Below are positions 17,770 to 26,813 of a stretch of 64,000 nt of DNA, piece by piece. The stretch is from Chitinophagaceae bacterium (GTDB lineage Bacteria; Bacteroidota; Bacteroidia; Chitinophagales; Chitinophagaceae). How positions within the stretch are numbered: the first letter of the stretch is position 1; every line of letters starts with the position of its first letter. A program made the position numbers and the translations under genes. The DNA lies in NCBI GenBank assembly GCA_947455605.1, contig CANGOX010000001.1:1-64000 (forward strand), in the 5' to 3' direction. The notes beneath the pieces are model-generated. The model was given only the letters and a program-made list of their open reading frames with translations, ran no database searches and had not been told where the DNA came from.

Positions 17770-18867
17770 ATGAAAGAAGAATTGATCTGCCGGCTGGCAT
17801 TAACTATGATTCCGGAACTGGGGCCTGTAAAAGCCCGTTTACTGATTGAGCAATTTGGCGATGCTGCGGCTGTATTTTCTGCTAAGAAAAAAGAACTCAG
17901 TTGTCTGGAAGGCATTGGTGAGCTCTGTGCAAAGCGTTTGAAAGAATGGGATAATTTCCGCGAGGCAGAAGAGGAAATTGTATTTGCGGAGAAACACCAA
18001 TTACAGATCCTATTCATTACAGACAAAGATTATCCCCAGCGTTTATTGCATTGCTATGATCCACCCACTGTTTTATTTTATCGTGGCAATGCCCCTCTAA
18101 ATCATAACCGCATCATCAGTATCATTGGAACAAGAAATCATACAGATTATGGCAGGCAGGTTACGGAGCAATTGATCACAGCCTTGGCATCACAAAATAT
18201 TCTGGTGGTGAGCGGGTTGGCATTTGGAATTGATGCGATCGCACATAAAGCCAGTCTTCAGCATCAGATACCTACCATTGGGGTATTGGCTCATGGCATG
18301 GATACATTGTATCCTTCACAGCATAAATCACTTGCAAAAGAAATGCTGCAACAGGGTGGTTTATTAACTGAATTCAGAAAGAGCACCAAGCCCGATAAAC
18401 ATAATTTTCCTAAACGAAATCGCATTGTAGCGGGTATGGCGGATGCAACGATCGTAGTTGAAACTGCAGTAAAAGGTGGTAGTATGATCACTGCAGAGCT
18501 TGCGTATAATTATAACCGTGATCTGTTTGCAGTTCCGGGAAAGATCACTGACAGTAAGAGCTGTGGTTGTTTAAAACTGATCAGGCAGAATAAAGCCACG
18601 CTTCTTACCGATGCCGAACAACTGATCGAAACCATGGGCTGGGAGGAAAAGAAAAAGATCATCAAAAAACAAAAGGAACTGTTCATTGAATTGAGTGTAG
18701 ATGAACGGATCATTTTCAATCTGCTAAATGAAACAGAAGCTACCCCCGTAGATGTTTTATATGTAAAAAGCGGTTTAAGCAGCAGCACGGTTGCGGCAGT
18801 GATCTTAAGTCTGGAGTTGCAGAATGTGATCTGTTCTTTGCCGGGGAAGATGTATAGATTATTATAG
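17770..18867 (+). CDS. dprA: DNA-processing protein DprA (Smf)
   Basis: This 365-residue DprA loads RecA on incoming single-stranded DNA during natural transformation. An N-terminal HhH/SAM-like domain (about 1-75) precedes the Rossmann-type DprA domain (about 80-290) with SGLAFGIDAIAHKASL, FPKRNRIVAG and FAVPGKITD. A C-terminal winged helix (about 305-365) completes the usual architecture. No other competence gene is present in the window. It converges with an MFS gene across a short repeat arm. Confidence 0.95.
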   Translation: MKEELICRLALTMIPELGPVKARLLIEQFGDAAAVFSAKKKELSCLEGIGELCAKRLKEWDNFREAEEEIVFAEKHQLQILFITDKDYPQRLLHCYDPPTVLFYRGNAPLNHNRIISIIGTRNHTDYGRQVTEQLITALASQNILVVSGLAFGIDAIAHKASLQHQIPTIGVLAHGMDTLYPSQHKSLAKEMLQQGGLLTEFRKSTKPDKHNFPKRNRIVAGMADATIVVETAVKGGSMITAELAYNYNRDLFAVPGKITDSKSCGCLKLIRQNKATLLTDAEQLIETMGWEEKKKIIKKQKELFIELSVDERIIFNLLNETEATPVDVLYVKSGLSSSTVAAVILSLELQNVICSLPGKMYRLL

Positions 18868-18899
18868 CATGGCAATTCATGTTCACCCGTTTCTTTGTG

Positions 18900-18955
18900 T
18901 TTTTGCTGTTAATGCATCTTAACCGCGAAGACGCAAGGGCGCAAAGGAACGCAAG
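18900..18955. repeat. Single repeat arm R between dprA and the MFS gene
   Basis: About 18918-18955 holds a GACGCAAGGGCGCAAAGG-type run of 7-8-nt units, resembling the arms at 39120 and 55302. No clear inverted partner is found, so it looks like one arm or a decayed copy. It extends to the stop of the MFS gene. Confidence 0.55.
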
Positions 18956-18956
18956 G

Positions 18957-20180
18957 TTACTCGCTGAAATCGAAGAGTGCCTCTTCGTTATCGGAATGCC
19001 GTTTCTTTTCATTTTTCCGCCAGATAAGGAGCAGCAACATGGCAATAAATGCGAGTACGGCTGTGAACAGAAAGGCGTATTTAAGATTTTCCAAACGGTT
19101 TTGATAGATCCATCCCGATAATAAGGCACCACTGCCAATACCCAGTTCCAGTGCAATGTATACGGATGCTACCGCTCGTCCGCGGTTTTCCGGTTTACAG
19201 AGATCTACCGTCCATGCCATAATTGTGGGGCCATTCATGCCCACACTAAAGCCTAATACAGAAGCACTGACAATGACCATAGTTATGGTATGTGCGTATG
19301 ATAAAAGCACCATGGAAAGGATCATAGTAATGGAAGAAAAGATCAATACAATGATCCGCCCGTATTTATCTGAAGCCTTACCCGCAACTAACCGGATCAA
19401 TAATGAGGCGATCGTATAACAGGCATAAAAGAAACCTTTATTATGCAGTCCAACAGATTCGCTGAGATCGGGTGTAAGTGTGATCACACAACCGATCGAA
19501 AAACAGAGCAGCAGCATAGTTATTGCCGGGCGGATAGCTGTTCTTTCAAATATTTCCGTTCTTTTGATCAGTAAGAATCTGGGTGAAAATTTCTGTGGAT
19601 TTGCCAGGGTTTCTTTTACATTATATAAGATAGCAACAGACCCCAATGCACAAGCAGAAGACACCAGGAACATGGTGTTATAGGAAAAATTCATCACAAG
19701 ATAGCTGCCGAATAAAGGGCCGATAGAAGAGCCCAGCGAATACCCGATTGCCAATGCCCCCAATGCTTCTCCCCTTCTTGATTCGTGCACCACATCTGCA
19801 CCATAGGCAGAAGTAGCCGTAGGTTTAAAACCGGTAGAGAACCCATGAAAAAAGCGCAATATTAAAAATCCGGTAACGGTTGTCAATACTGGATAGAGCA
19901 AACTGCATACCACACACACAAGCGAACCAAAGATCATCACCGGTACCCGTCCGATGGTATCCGTCAGTTTTCCACTGAAGGGACGGGAGATCCCGGCCAT
20001 CAGAGTAAACAGGGCAATGATCAATCCGATATATTTTGCACCACCCATTCTTGTGAGATAACCCGGCAGTTCGGGTATCATCATGCTGAAACTGTTGCTG
20101 AACAAAAAGTTACTGGTACATAATAATCCAAACTGGAAATTAAAGAAAGGAGTATCTGCAGTGGGTGAAGGCCTCGTCAT
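18957..20180 (-). CDS. MFS family transporter
   Basis: The 407-residue protein has about twelve hydrophobic segments. The loop 2-3 motif GKLTDTIGRVPVM (about 70-82) and its equivalent in the second half (GKASDKYGRIIVL, about 266) are typical of the major facilitator superfamily. It most resembles the drug/sugar efflux group. The substrate is unknown. The last 18 residues are charged and cytoplasmic. It is divergent from guaB and converges with dprA. Confidence 0.88.
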   Translation of the reverse strand: MTRPSPTADTPFFNFQFGLLCTSNFLFSNSFSMMIPELPGYLTRMGGAKYIGLIIALFTLMAGISRPFSGKLTDTIGRVPVMIFGSLVCVVCSLLYPVLTTVTGFLILRFFHGFSTGFKPTATSAYGADVVHESRRGEALGALAIGYSLGSSIGPLFGSYLVMNFSYNTMFLVSSACALGSVAILYNVKETLANPQKFSPRFLLIKRTEIFERTAIRPAITMLLLCFSIGCVITLTPDLSESVGLHNKGFFYACYTIASLLIRLVAGKASDKYGRIIVLIFSSITMILSMVLLSYAHTITMVIVSASVLGFSVGMNGPTIMAWTVDLCKPENRGRAVASVYIALELGIGSGALLSGWIYQNRLENLKYAFLFTAVLAFIAMLLLLIWRKNEKKRHSDNEEALFDFSE

Positions 20181-20275
20181 TACTCAAAAGTAAAGACTAT
20201 TCTTATGAACTGGTATAGCAGTTGTTTATCTGTTCATAATCTATGATAAGAGGCTTTGATGGCCCGGATAAAAAA

Positions 20276-20309
20276 TTTTGGAGCGAATTTACCTGTCGCA
20301 CTATCTTTG
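20276..20309 (+). promoter_or_regulatory. Promoter of guaB, predicted leaderless
   Basis: TTTTG at 20276-20280 and TATCTTTG at 20302-20309 are 21 nt apart and match the Bacteroidota -33/-7 pattern. The ATG at 20313 lies at the expected transcription start. This also argues against the longer frame starting at 20256. Confidence 0.6.
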
Positions 20310-20312
20310 CAC

Positions 20313-21812
20313 ATGGCAACAAGAAATACTTCTCCCCGCACCCCATCTGCACAATCAAGATTTTTCGGTGAAGGCCTCACGTTCGACGATGTACTGTTAG
20401 TTCCTGCTTTCAGCGAGATCCTGCCCCGTGAAACAGATATCCGTTCCCATCTCACAAAAAATATTATCCTCAATGTTCCCATGCTGTCTGCAGCGATGGA
20501 CACCGTTACGGAAGCCAGCCTAGCCATTGCCCTTGCCAGGGAAGGCGGATTGGGTATTCTGCACAAGAACATGAGTATTGAACGCCAGGCCGAACAGGTA
20601 AGAAGGGTAAAAAGAAGTGAAAGCGGCATGATCATCGATCCGATCACTTTATTGATAGACGCTACTATTGGCGATGCATTAAAGCTGATGAAGGATAACA
20701 AAATTGGCGGTATACCCATTGTAGATGCCAAACAGAAACTGGTGGGCATCCTTACGAACCGTGATCTCCGTTTTGAACATGATAAGAGCCGTAAAGTAAA
20801 TGAGGTGATGACCAAGGAAAACCTCATTACTGCTCCCGAAGGTACCGATCTGAAAAAAGCAGAAAAGATCCTGCGTCAATATAAAATTGAAAAATTACCT
20901 GTAGTAAACAAGCAGGGAAAACTGATCGGGTTGATCACTTATCGAGATATTCTGCAGATCAGAAATTATCCAAATGCCGTAAAAGATAATCTCGGAAGAC
21001 TACTGGTAGGTGCCGCATTGGGTATTACCAAGGACCTGATGGACAGGGCTGCTGCCTTACAAACCGTAGGTGTGGATGTGGTTACTTTAGACAGTGCCCA
21101 TGGCCATAGCAAAGGGGTAATACAGGCATTGAAAGCTTTGAGAAAGAATTTCAAACATTTACAGATCATCGCCGGAAATGTGGGAACGGCCGCAGGTGCC
21201 CTAGCATTGGCAGAAGCCGGCGCCGATTGTGTGAAAGTGGGTATTGGCCCGGGCTCTATCTGTACAACAAGGATCGTTGCCGGTGCCGGTGTACCACAAC
21301 TTACAGCCATTATAGAAGCCAGTAATGCATTAAAAGCAAAAGGCATTCCTGTGATTGCAGATGGCGGGATCCGTTATACGGGTGATATGGTGAAAGCGCT
21401 GGCCGCAGGTGCCAATGTAGTAATGATGGGTAGTGTGTTTGCGGGCGTTGAAGAAAGTCCGGGCGAAACCATTATTTATGAAGGCCGTAAATTCAAAGAA
21501 TACCGCGGCATGGGCAGTATGGGTGCCATGAGCCAGGGCAGCGGCGACCGTTATTTTCAGGATGTGGAAGAAGATGTAAAAAAATATGTACCTGAAGGTA
21601 TTGAGGGCCGTGTGGCGTATAAAGGAAACCTGAGTGAGATCGTTTATCAATATGTTGGCGGATTAAGAGCCGGCATGGGGTATTGCGGCGCCAAAGATAT
21701 TCTGGCACTTCAAAAAGCCACATTTGTAAAGATCACGAATGCCGGTATGAATGAGAGCCATGCGCATGATGTGCATATTACCAAAGAATCTCCAAACTAT
21801 AGCAGGAAGTAA
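20313..21812 (+). CDS. guaB: Inosine-5'-monophosphate dehydrogenase
   Basis: The 499-residue IMPDH oxidises IMP to XMP with NAD+, the committed step of GMP synthesis. Domains in order are a TIM-barrel start with [11 protein letters not shown], two CBS domains (about 105-215), and the catalytic loop GPGSICTTR with its Cys. These are followed by the IMP-binding [10 protein letters not shown] and the flap region [11 protein letters not shown] start at 20256 would add 19 residues upstream of the promoter, so 20313 is preferred. A strong terminator follows. purQ, prs, folD and glyA in the window belong to the same purine supply. Confidence 0.96.
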   Translation: MATRNTSPRTPSAQSRFFGEGLTFDDVLLVPAFSEILPRETDIRSHLTKNIILNVPMLSAAMDTVTEASLAIALAREGGLGILHKNMSIERQAEQVRRVKRSESGMIIDPITLLIDATIGDALKLMKDNKIGGIPIVDAKQKLVGILTNRDLRFEHDKSRKVNEVMTKENLITAPEGTDLKKAEKILRQYKIEKLPVVNKQGKLIGLITYRDILQIRNYPNAVKDNLGRLLVGAALGITKDLMDRAAALQTVGVDVVTLDSAHGHSKGVIQALKALRKNFKHLQIIAGNVGTAAGALALAEAGADCVKVGIGPGSICTTRIVAGAGVPQLTAIIEASNALKAKGIPVIADGGIRYTGDMVKALAAGANVVMMGSVFAGVEESPGETIIYEGRKFKEYRGMGSMGAMSQGSGDRYFQDVEEDVKKYVPEGIEGRVAYKGNLSEIVYQYVGGLRAGMGYCGAKDILALQKATFVKITNAGMNESHAHDVHITKESPNYSRK

Positions 21813-21844
21813 AAGTTAAACGTTGTAAGTAATTTAAGATAAGT

Positions 21845-21873
21845 AAAAGGTGGTTATTGTTTAACCACCTTTT
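21845..21873 (+). terminator. Terminator of guaB
   Basis: Perfect 12-bp stem AAAAGGTGGTTA/TAACCACCTTTT with a TTGTT loop, ending in a T-run, 32 nt after the guaB stop. Confidence 0.88.
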
Positions 21874-21975
21874 GTTGTAAAACCCCTACCTGAGTAAGTT
21901 TGAGAAGTACCTTTGTTTTGTGGTTTCACACTATTCTGATAGTGAATTCTATGTAACTTCCCTAAAATAATACAA

Positions 21976-23124
21976 GTGAAAAAAACAGGAACTCTTTTTC
22001 TTTTGTTTGCCTGCATGTGCTGTACCCATATCATGGCACAAACAGATAGCTCTCATCTGCGTATCAGTTTGCTAACCTGTGCACCCGGTGATGAATTGTA
22101 TTCTACGTTTGGTCATACGGCTCTGCGGGTAGTAGACAGCAACAAACAAACAGATATCATTTACAATTACGGAACTTTTGATTTTAATGATCCTGATTTT
22201 TATGTAAAATTTACGCGTGGCAAACTGGATTATTTTTTATCGGTAGAAAGCCTGCCGCAATTCATGTATGAATACCAGGAAGAGAAAAGAATGGTAACAG
22301 AGCAGGAACTGAATTTGCCTCCTTCCGCCAAAACAGCTATCACCAATGCACTAACCGAGAATCTGGCTGGAGCCAATCGTTATTATAAATATGATTTTCT
22401 CTACAATAACTGTACATCAAGGATCCGTGATATCATTCAGAAATATGCCGGTCTTTCTGTACCCCGCCTACTGGTGCCAGAGAAAACCACGTTCAGAAAT
22501 ATGTTGCACGAGTACCTGGATAGGGGTGGTAAACCCTGGAGTAAACTGGGTATCGATCTGTTACTGGCCAGTCCGATAGATAAAAAAGTGAACATCAGCC
22601 AATCCATGTTCCTGCCCGATTATTTAATGAAAGGAATTGATAGTGCAGCACCCGGCAAAGAAGGTGGTTTTATCAAAAGCAGAACAGTGATCAATGCCGG
22701 CTCACCAGTAGCGCCGGGAAGTAATTATTGGCCCTTACTTACTATAAGTGCCATATGTATTGCGATCGCATGTATCTCATTTCTCAAAAATAAAACAGCA
22801 CAAACGCTTACCCGATTCTTTGATGTAGTGTTATTTTTAAAAACAGGTTTGATCGGTTGTTTGCTATTGTTTATGTGGTTTGGTACCGATCATAAATCCT
22901 GTGCAGTGAACTACAATCTTCTCTGGGCCCTGCCAACAAATCTGATTGCATCATTTACCGTTTGGAAAAGACCCAAAGGACTTTCACAATATTTTACTGC
23001 TTCCGCAATACTCTATAGCATATTATTGATTACCTGGTACTTTTTGCCCCAACAATTGAACCCAGCTTTTATTCCGGTTGTTATGTTGTTATTATTCAGA
23101 TCTGTGCAGTTACGAAATGTATAA
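21976..23124 (+). CDS. DUF4105 (Lnb-like) membrane protein
   Basis: This 382-residue protein uses a GTG start. A signal peptide (ending HIMAQ) leads into a DUF4105 domain (about 25-190) with CAPGDELYSTFGHTALR and YNYGTFDF. The domain family includes lipoprotein N-acyltransferase Lnb, and the papain-like-fold His (FGH) and Cys (NNCTSR, about 145-150) are present. The C-terminal third has four to five membrane helices. A role in lipoprotein or cell-wall acyl transfer is possible but unproven. A TAnnTTTG box (TACCTTTG, 21908-21915) lies upstream without a well-spaced -33. The following hydrolase starts 3 nt after the stop. Confidence 0.85.
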   Translation: MKKTGTLFLLFACMCCTHIMAQTDSSHLRISLLTCAPGDELYSTFGHTALRVVDSNKQTDIIYNYGTFDFNDPDFYVKFTRGKLDYFLSVESLPQFMYEYQEEKRMVTEQELNLPPSAKTAITNALTENLAGANRYYKYDFLYNNCTSRIRDIIQKYAGLSVPRLLVPEKTTFRNMLHEYLDRGGKPWSKLGIDLLLASPIDKKVNISQSMFLPDYLMKGIDSAAPGKEGGFIKSRTVINAGSPVAPGSNYWPLLTISAICIAIACISFLKNKTAQTLTRFFDVVLFLKTGLIGCLLLFMWFGTDHKSCAVNYNLLWALPTNLIASFTVWKRPKGLSQYFTASAILYSILLITWYFLPQQLNPAFIPVVMLLLFRSVQLRNV

Positions 23125-23127
23125 ACA

Positions 23128-24033
23128 ATGAAAAAATCCTTCCCATATCAAAACGCAAACATTTCATACAGGATAGAAGGCAAAGGAAAGCCGGTAGTAT
23201 TGTTGCATGGTTTTGGGGAAGACTGTCATATCTGGGATGCGCAGGTTTCATTTCTGAAAGACTACTGCTTGTTGATTATTCCGGATTTACCCGGAACCGG
23301 GGAATCCTCTTTATTAAGTTGGGAGTCAGAAGTCAGAAGTCGGGAGTCTGTTAAAAAAAATACGCCCAACTCCCGACTCCAGACTCCAGACTCCCGACTC
23401 CAGACTCCAGACTCCCGACTCCAGACTCCCAACTATATTACAATAGAGGATTACGCAGATTGCATTCTTGCAATACTGAAACATGAGCAAATCGAAACCT
23501 GTACCATGCTGGGCCATAGTATGGGTGGATATATTACACTTGCTTTTGCTGAAAAATATCCATTGCAGTTAAGGGCATTCGGCCTGGTACATTCAACCGC
23601 TTATGCTGATAGCGATGAGAAGAAAAAGAACCGCGAAAAAAGCATTGCCATGATCGGAGAATATGGTCCTTATGCATTTTTAAAAACAACGATTCCCAAT
23701 CTATTTGGTACGATTTTTAAAGAAAAGCATCCGGAAAAAGTAGCCGAATTGGTGCTTGCATCGCAGGCATTTTCAAAAGAAGCTTTGCAGCAATATACCC
23801 GAGCCATGATGAACAGGCCGGATATGACCGGTGTGTTAAAAAGCAACCGCCTGCCTGTTCTCTTCGTAATTGGAACAGAAGACATTGCGGCTCCAATGAA
23901 GGATATGCTGGAGCAAACAGAGCTGACCACACAACCCTATATACATATATTGCAAAATGTTGGCCATATGGGTATGTGGGAAGCAACAAATGAAATGAAC
24001 GAATACTTATTGGCGTTTATAAACAAGACCTAA
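23128..24033 (+). CDS. Alpha/beta hydrolase with a heptamer-repeat insertion
   Basis: This is a 301-residue alpha/beta-fold hydrolase with an oxyanion segment LLHGFGEDCHIWD (about 26-38), nucleophile elbow GHSMGG (about 129-134), acid in FVIGTEDIAAP and a C-terminal His in VGHMGMW. Residues about 64-102 are an insertion with the tandem peptide TPDSRLQ, encoded by repeat E. It follows PDLPGTGESS and precedes TIEDYADCIL, so it lies on the loop after strand 4 and away from the core. The frame is intact. The substrate is unknown. It starts 3 nt after the DUF4105 gene and 11 nt before the first surface-protein gene, suggesting one transcript. Confidence 0.88.
   Translation: MKKSFPYQNANISYRIEGKGKPVVLLHGFGEDCHIWDAQVSFLKDYCLLIIPDLPGTGESSLLSWESEVRSRESVKKNTPNSRLQTPDSRLQTPDSRLQTPNYITIEDYADCILAILKHEQIETCTMLGHSMGGYITLAFAEKYPLQLRAFGLVHSTAYADSDEKKKNREKSIAMIGEYGPYAFLKTTIPNLFGTIFKEKHPEKVAELVLASQAFSKEALQQYTRAMMNRPDMTGVLKSNRLPVLFVIGTEDIAAPMKDMLEQTELTTQPYIHILQNVGHMGMWEATNEMNEYLLAFINKT
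23318..23434. repeat. Heptamer-armed inverted repeat E inside a coding region
   Basis: The left arm 23318-23352 reads GTTGGGA, GTCAGAA, GTCAGAA, GTCGGGA, GTCTGTT. The right arm 23369-23434 has nine units of ACTCCMR type plus ACT. The arms are inverse-complementary in unit sequence. Translation of the right arm gives the 7-residue repeat TPDSRLQ, because 21 nt is three heptamers. Confidence 0.92.
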
Positions 24034-24044
24034 TCCCCCAACTG

Positions 24045-26645
24045 ATGAAGAAGATCTTCTTCATAGTACTTTTTTTTCTTTGCCTGTTTCCGGCAATGGC
24101 CCGGCATGTGGCGGGGGGTGAATTGTATTATAACTATATGGGGCCTGGTACTACTTCGGGAACCAGTGTATACAGAATATCGCTTCGTTTATTCCGTGAT
24201 TGTTTATCCAACGGACCCTTGCTCGAGAACGAATCCGTAATCGTTGGGATCTATGCCGATAATGTGATTGCTGCCAGCCTACGCCTCGACCTGGAAGGAT
24301 CTATCAATACCATCTCACTCAATACGGCCTCCTTTCCTTGTTTGGTAGGCAATGTAAATGTCTGTTACCAGTATGGCACATGGGCATCGGTGATAACTCT
24401 CGCAGATAATAACCAGGGATATACATTATCCAGAACCGGTTGTTGCCGGGTAGATAATATTTCGAACCTTGCCGTAAAGACCAGCGTGGGCAGTAATTAT
24501 GTAACCCGGATCCCGGGAAGAAATACATTGGCTTCGGGACATAACAGCAGTCCGCAGTTTCTCATCAAAGACACAGCCCTGGTATGTGCCAACAAATCTT
24601 TTAAACTAGATTTTGGTGCGATTGACCCGGATGGTGATGTACTCACATTTAACTTATGCGATGCTTACACAGCCAGCAGTGGCAGCAATAATACGCCACC
24701 TTCTTCCGGGCTAAGTCTTCTGCCCTTACCCTATGCCTCTCCTTTTAACGGAAGTTTTCCGTTGGGATCAAAAGTTACGATCAATCCTACTACCGGTATC
24801 ATCAGCGGCATTGCACCGGATGAAGGAAGTTATGTTGTGAATGTATGCATCACTGAATGGAGAAATGGAAAAGCATTTTCAGAACACCGGAAAGACTTTA
24901 TTTTAAAAGTGCAAAACTGCGATATCATTGAAGCGGTATTACCGGAAAAAATTATTCAATGCAATGATTTCAAAGTTCATTTCGAAAATCTTTCTACTTC
25001 TTCTTCCATCACTTCCTATGAATGGCGGATGGGTGATACTTCTTCAAAAGTATTTACAGACCCAACCGTAGATTATACCTATGCTGATACCGGTACGTTT
25101 AGAGCCACCCTGAATGTGACCGGACCAAAAGGTTGTTTGGGCGCAGCCAATACAACGGTAATCGTATACCCGGGATTTAAACCTGCCTTCAATATTGTGG
25201 GAAGCTGTATTTTAAATCCCTTTCAATTTACAGACGCCACCACCACCAAATATGGTACCGTAAACAGTTGGCTTTGGGACCTGGGTGAACAGGGAACAAG
25301 TGCCGATACCTTCTCCATCAAAAATCCAAAATATCAGTACCTGACAGCAGCAACCAAAACAGTAAACCTGGTAGTTACCAGCAGCAAAGGTTGTATCGAC
25401 AGTTTGCAAAAAGACCTTGCAGTGAGTGATAAACCTACTTTGCAATTACCTTTCAGGGATACCTTGATCTGTAATATAGATACACTGGCCATTCCTGTAT
25501 TAAATTCAGGTAATTTTTTGTGGACATCCACTGATAAGAATATTCTTTTTGCCAATACTGCAAAGCCATTGGTGTTCCCCAAAACCACATCCAAATATTA
25601 TGTTTCGCTAAGTGATAATGGCTGTTCAAATAACGATTCGGTAACCGTGAATGTGTTACCATTTATTAAAGTGGATCTGGGTGCCGATACCCTTATCTGC
25701 AAAACAGATACGATCCGTTTACGACCATTCAGTCAGGCATTAGGTTATCAATGGAAAAGCAGTTCCGGTGAACTAGTGGCATCAGAAAAATTTCCACTTG
25801 TACAGCCATTGGTGAATACAAAATATATTGTTACAGCCAATCTGGGTAAATGTCAGGATAAAGATTCGATATTGATAAAAGTAGTTCCCTTACCCACTGC
25901 CATGGCGGGGCCGGATACAACCATTTGTTTTGGCAATCGTTTTCAATTGAAGGGAGCGATGATCGGCTCTAAAGTATTCTGGACACCTTCCAATAGCCTC
26001 ATCAATTTCAATACGCTTACCCCTATTGCGGGTCCTTCGGGTACTACGAAATATATTATGACGGTGAGTGATACACTCGGTTGCCCCAAGACCATGAGTG
26101 ATACTTTATTGGTGGTAGTTATTCCGCCAGTGATCGCAAATGCGGGAAGAGATACTTCGGCGGTTCCCGGACAGGGCATCCAATTGATTGCAAGTGGCGG
26201 ACAAAACTATATCTGGAGCCCCGAAACTTTTTTGAATGATCCGTCCATTTTTAATCCGGTGGCCACGATCGGCGAAGGAGTAGATTCGATCAGGTATGTG
26301 GTAAGGGTATATAACGGCCAGTTCTGTTATGCAGAAGATGATGTGGTGATCAGGATCTACCGGAACGGGCCTGATATTTTGGTTCCTTCTGGCTTTACAC
26401 CCAATGCGGATGGCAAAAATGATATCCTGCGCCCGATAACCATTGGCATAGCCAAACTGCATTATTTCAGTGTATACAACCGTTGGGGGCAACTCATGTT
26501 TACCACTAGTGAGTTTGGAAAGGGATGGGATGGGATCTATGGAGGTGCCGCACAACCTGCTGCCACCTATGTTTTTGCCACAGAAGGAACCGACTATCTG
26601 GGTAAAACAGTGTACCGGAAGGGCACTTCTGTGCTGATTCGTTAA
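24045..26645 (+). CDS. PKD-repeat surface protein with T9SS type B (gliding-motility-associated) sorting domain
   Basis: The 866-residue secreted protein has a signal peptide (about 1-19) and a conserved N-terminal block starting RHVAGGELYYNYMG. A cadherin/PKD-like region follows (about 190-290), then two PKD domains (about 300-460, with YEWRMGDTSS and SWLWDLGEQG). Several Ig-like beta repeats with the ADTLICKTD theme come next. The C-terminal type B sorting domain (about 780-866) contains VYNRWGQLMF and GWDGIYGG. It is expected to be exported by type IX secretion and attached to the surface. The next gene is a clear paralogue. Confidence 0.9.
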   Translation: MKKIFFIVLFFLCLFPAMARHVAGGELYYNYMGPGTTSGTSVYRISLRLFRDCLSNGPLLENESVIVGIYADNVIAASLRLDLEGSINTISLNTASFPCLVGNVNVCYQYGTWASVITLADNNQGYTLSRTGCCRVDNISNLAVKTSVGSNYVTRIPGRNTLASGHNSSPQFLIKDTALVCANKSFKLDFGAIDPDGDVLTFNLCDAYTASSGSNNTPPSSGLSLLPLPYASPFNGSFPLGSKVTINPTTGIISGIAPDEGSYVVNVCITEWRNGKAFSEHRKDFILKVQNCDIIEAVLPEKIIQCNDFKVHFENLSTSSSITSYEWRMGDTSSKVFTDPTVDYTYADTGTFRATLNVTGPKGCLGAANTTVIVYPGFKPAFNIVGSCILNPFQFTDATTTKYGTVNSWLWDLGEQGTSADTFSIKNPKYQYLTAATKTVNLVVTSSKGCIDSLQKDLAVSDKPTLQLPFRDTLICNIDTLAIPVLNSGNFLWTSTDKNILFANTAKPLVFPKTTSKYYVSLSDNGCSNNDSVTVNVLPFIKVDLGADTLICKTDTIRLRPFSQALGYQWKSSSGELVASEKFPLVQPLVNTKYIVTANLGKCQDKDSILIKVVPLPTAMAGPDTTICFGNRFQLKGAMIGSKVFWTPSNSLINFNTLTPIAGPSGTTKYIMTVSDTLGCPKTMSDTLLVVVIPPVIANAGRDTSAVPGQGIQLIASGGQNYIWSPETFLNDPSIFNPVATIGEGVDSIRYVVRVYNGQFCYAEDDVVIRIYRNGPDILVPSGFTPNADGKNDILRPITIGIAKLHYFSVYNRWGQLMFTTSEFGKGWDGIYGGAAQPAATYVFATEGTDYLGKTVYRKGTSVLIR

Positions 26646-26813
26646 AATTCGTAAATTCTCCTTTCATCAGGCAGCAAACAGGGCAGGGATACTATCTATC
26701 GCTAAGTTGTTGAAACTCCGTTAAATAATGATTTACAAGATGTTAAATAATAGCACAAATTGTACATTCACGGTTCGTTAACCATTTGAGAGCGAAACTG
26801 TGTTTTGAGAGGC

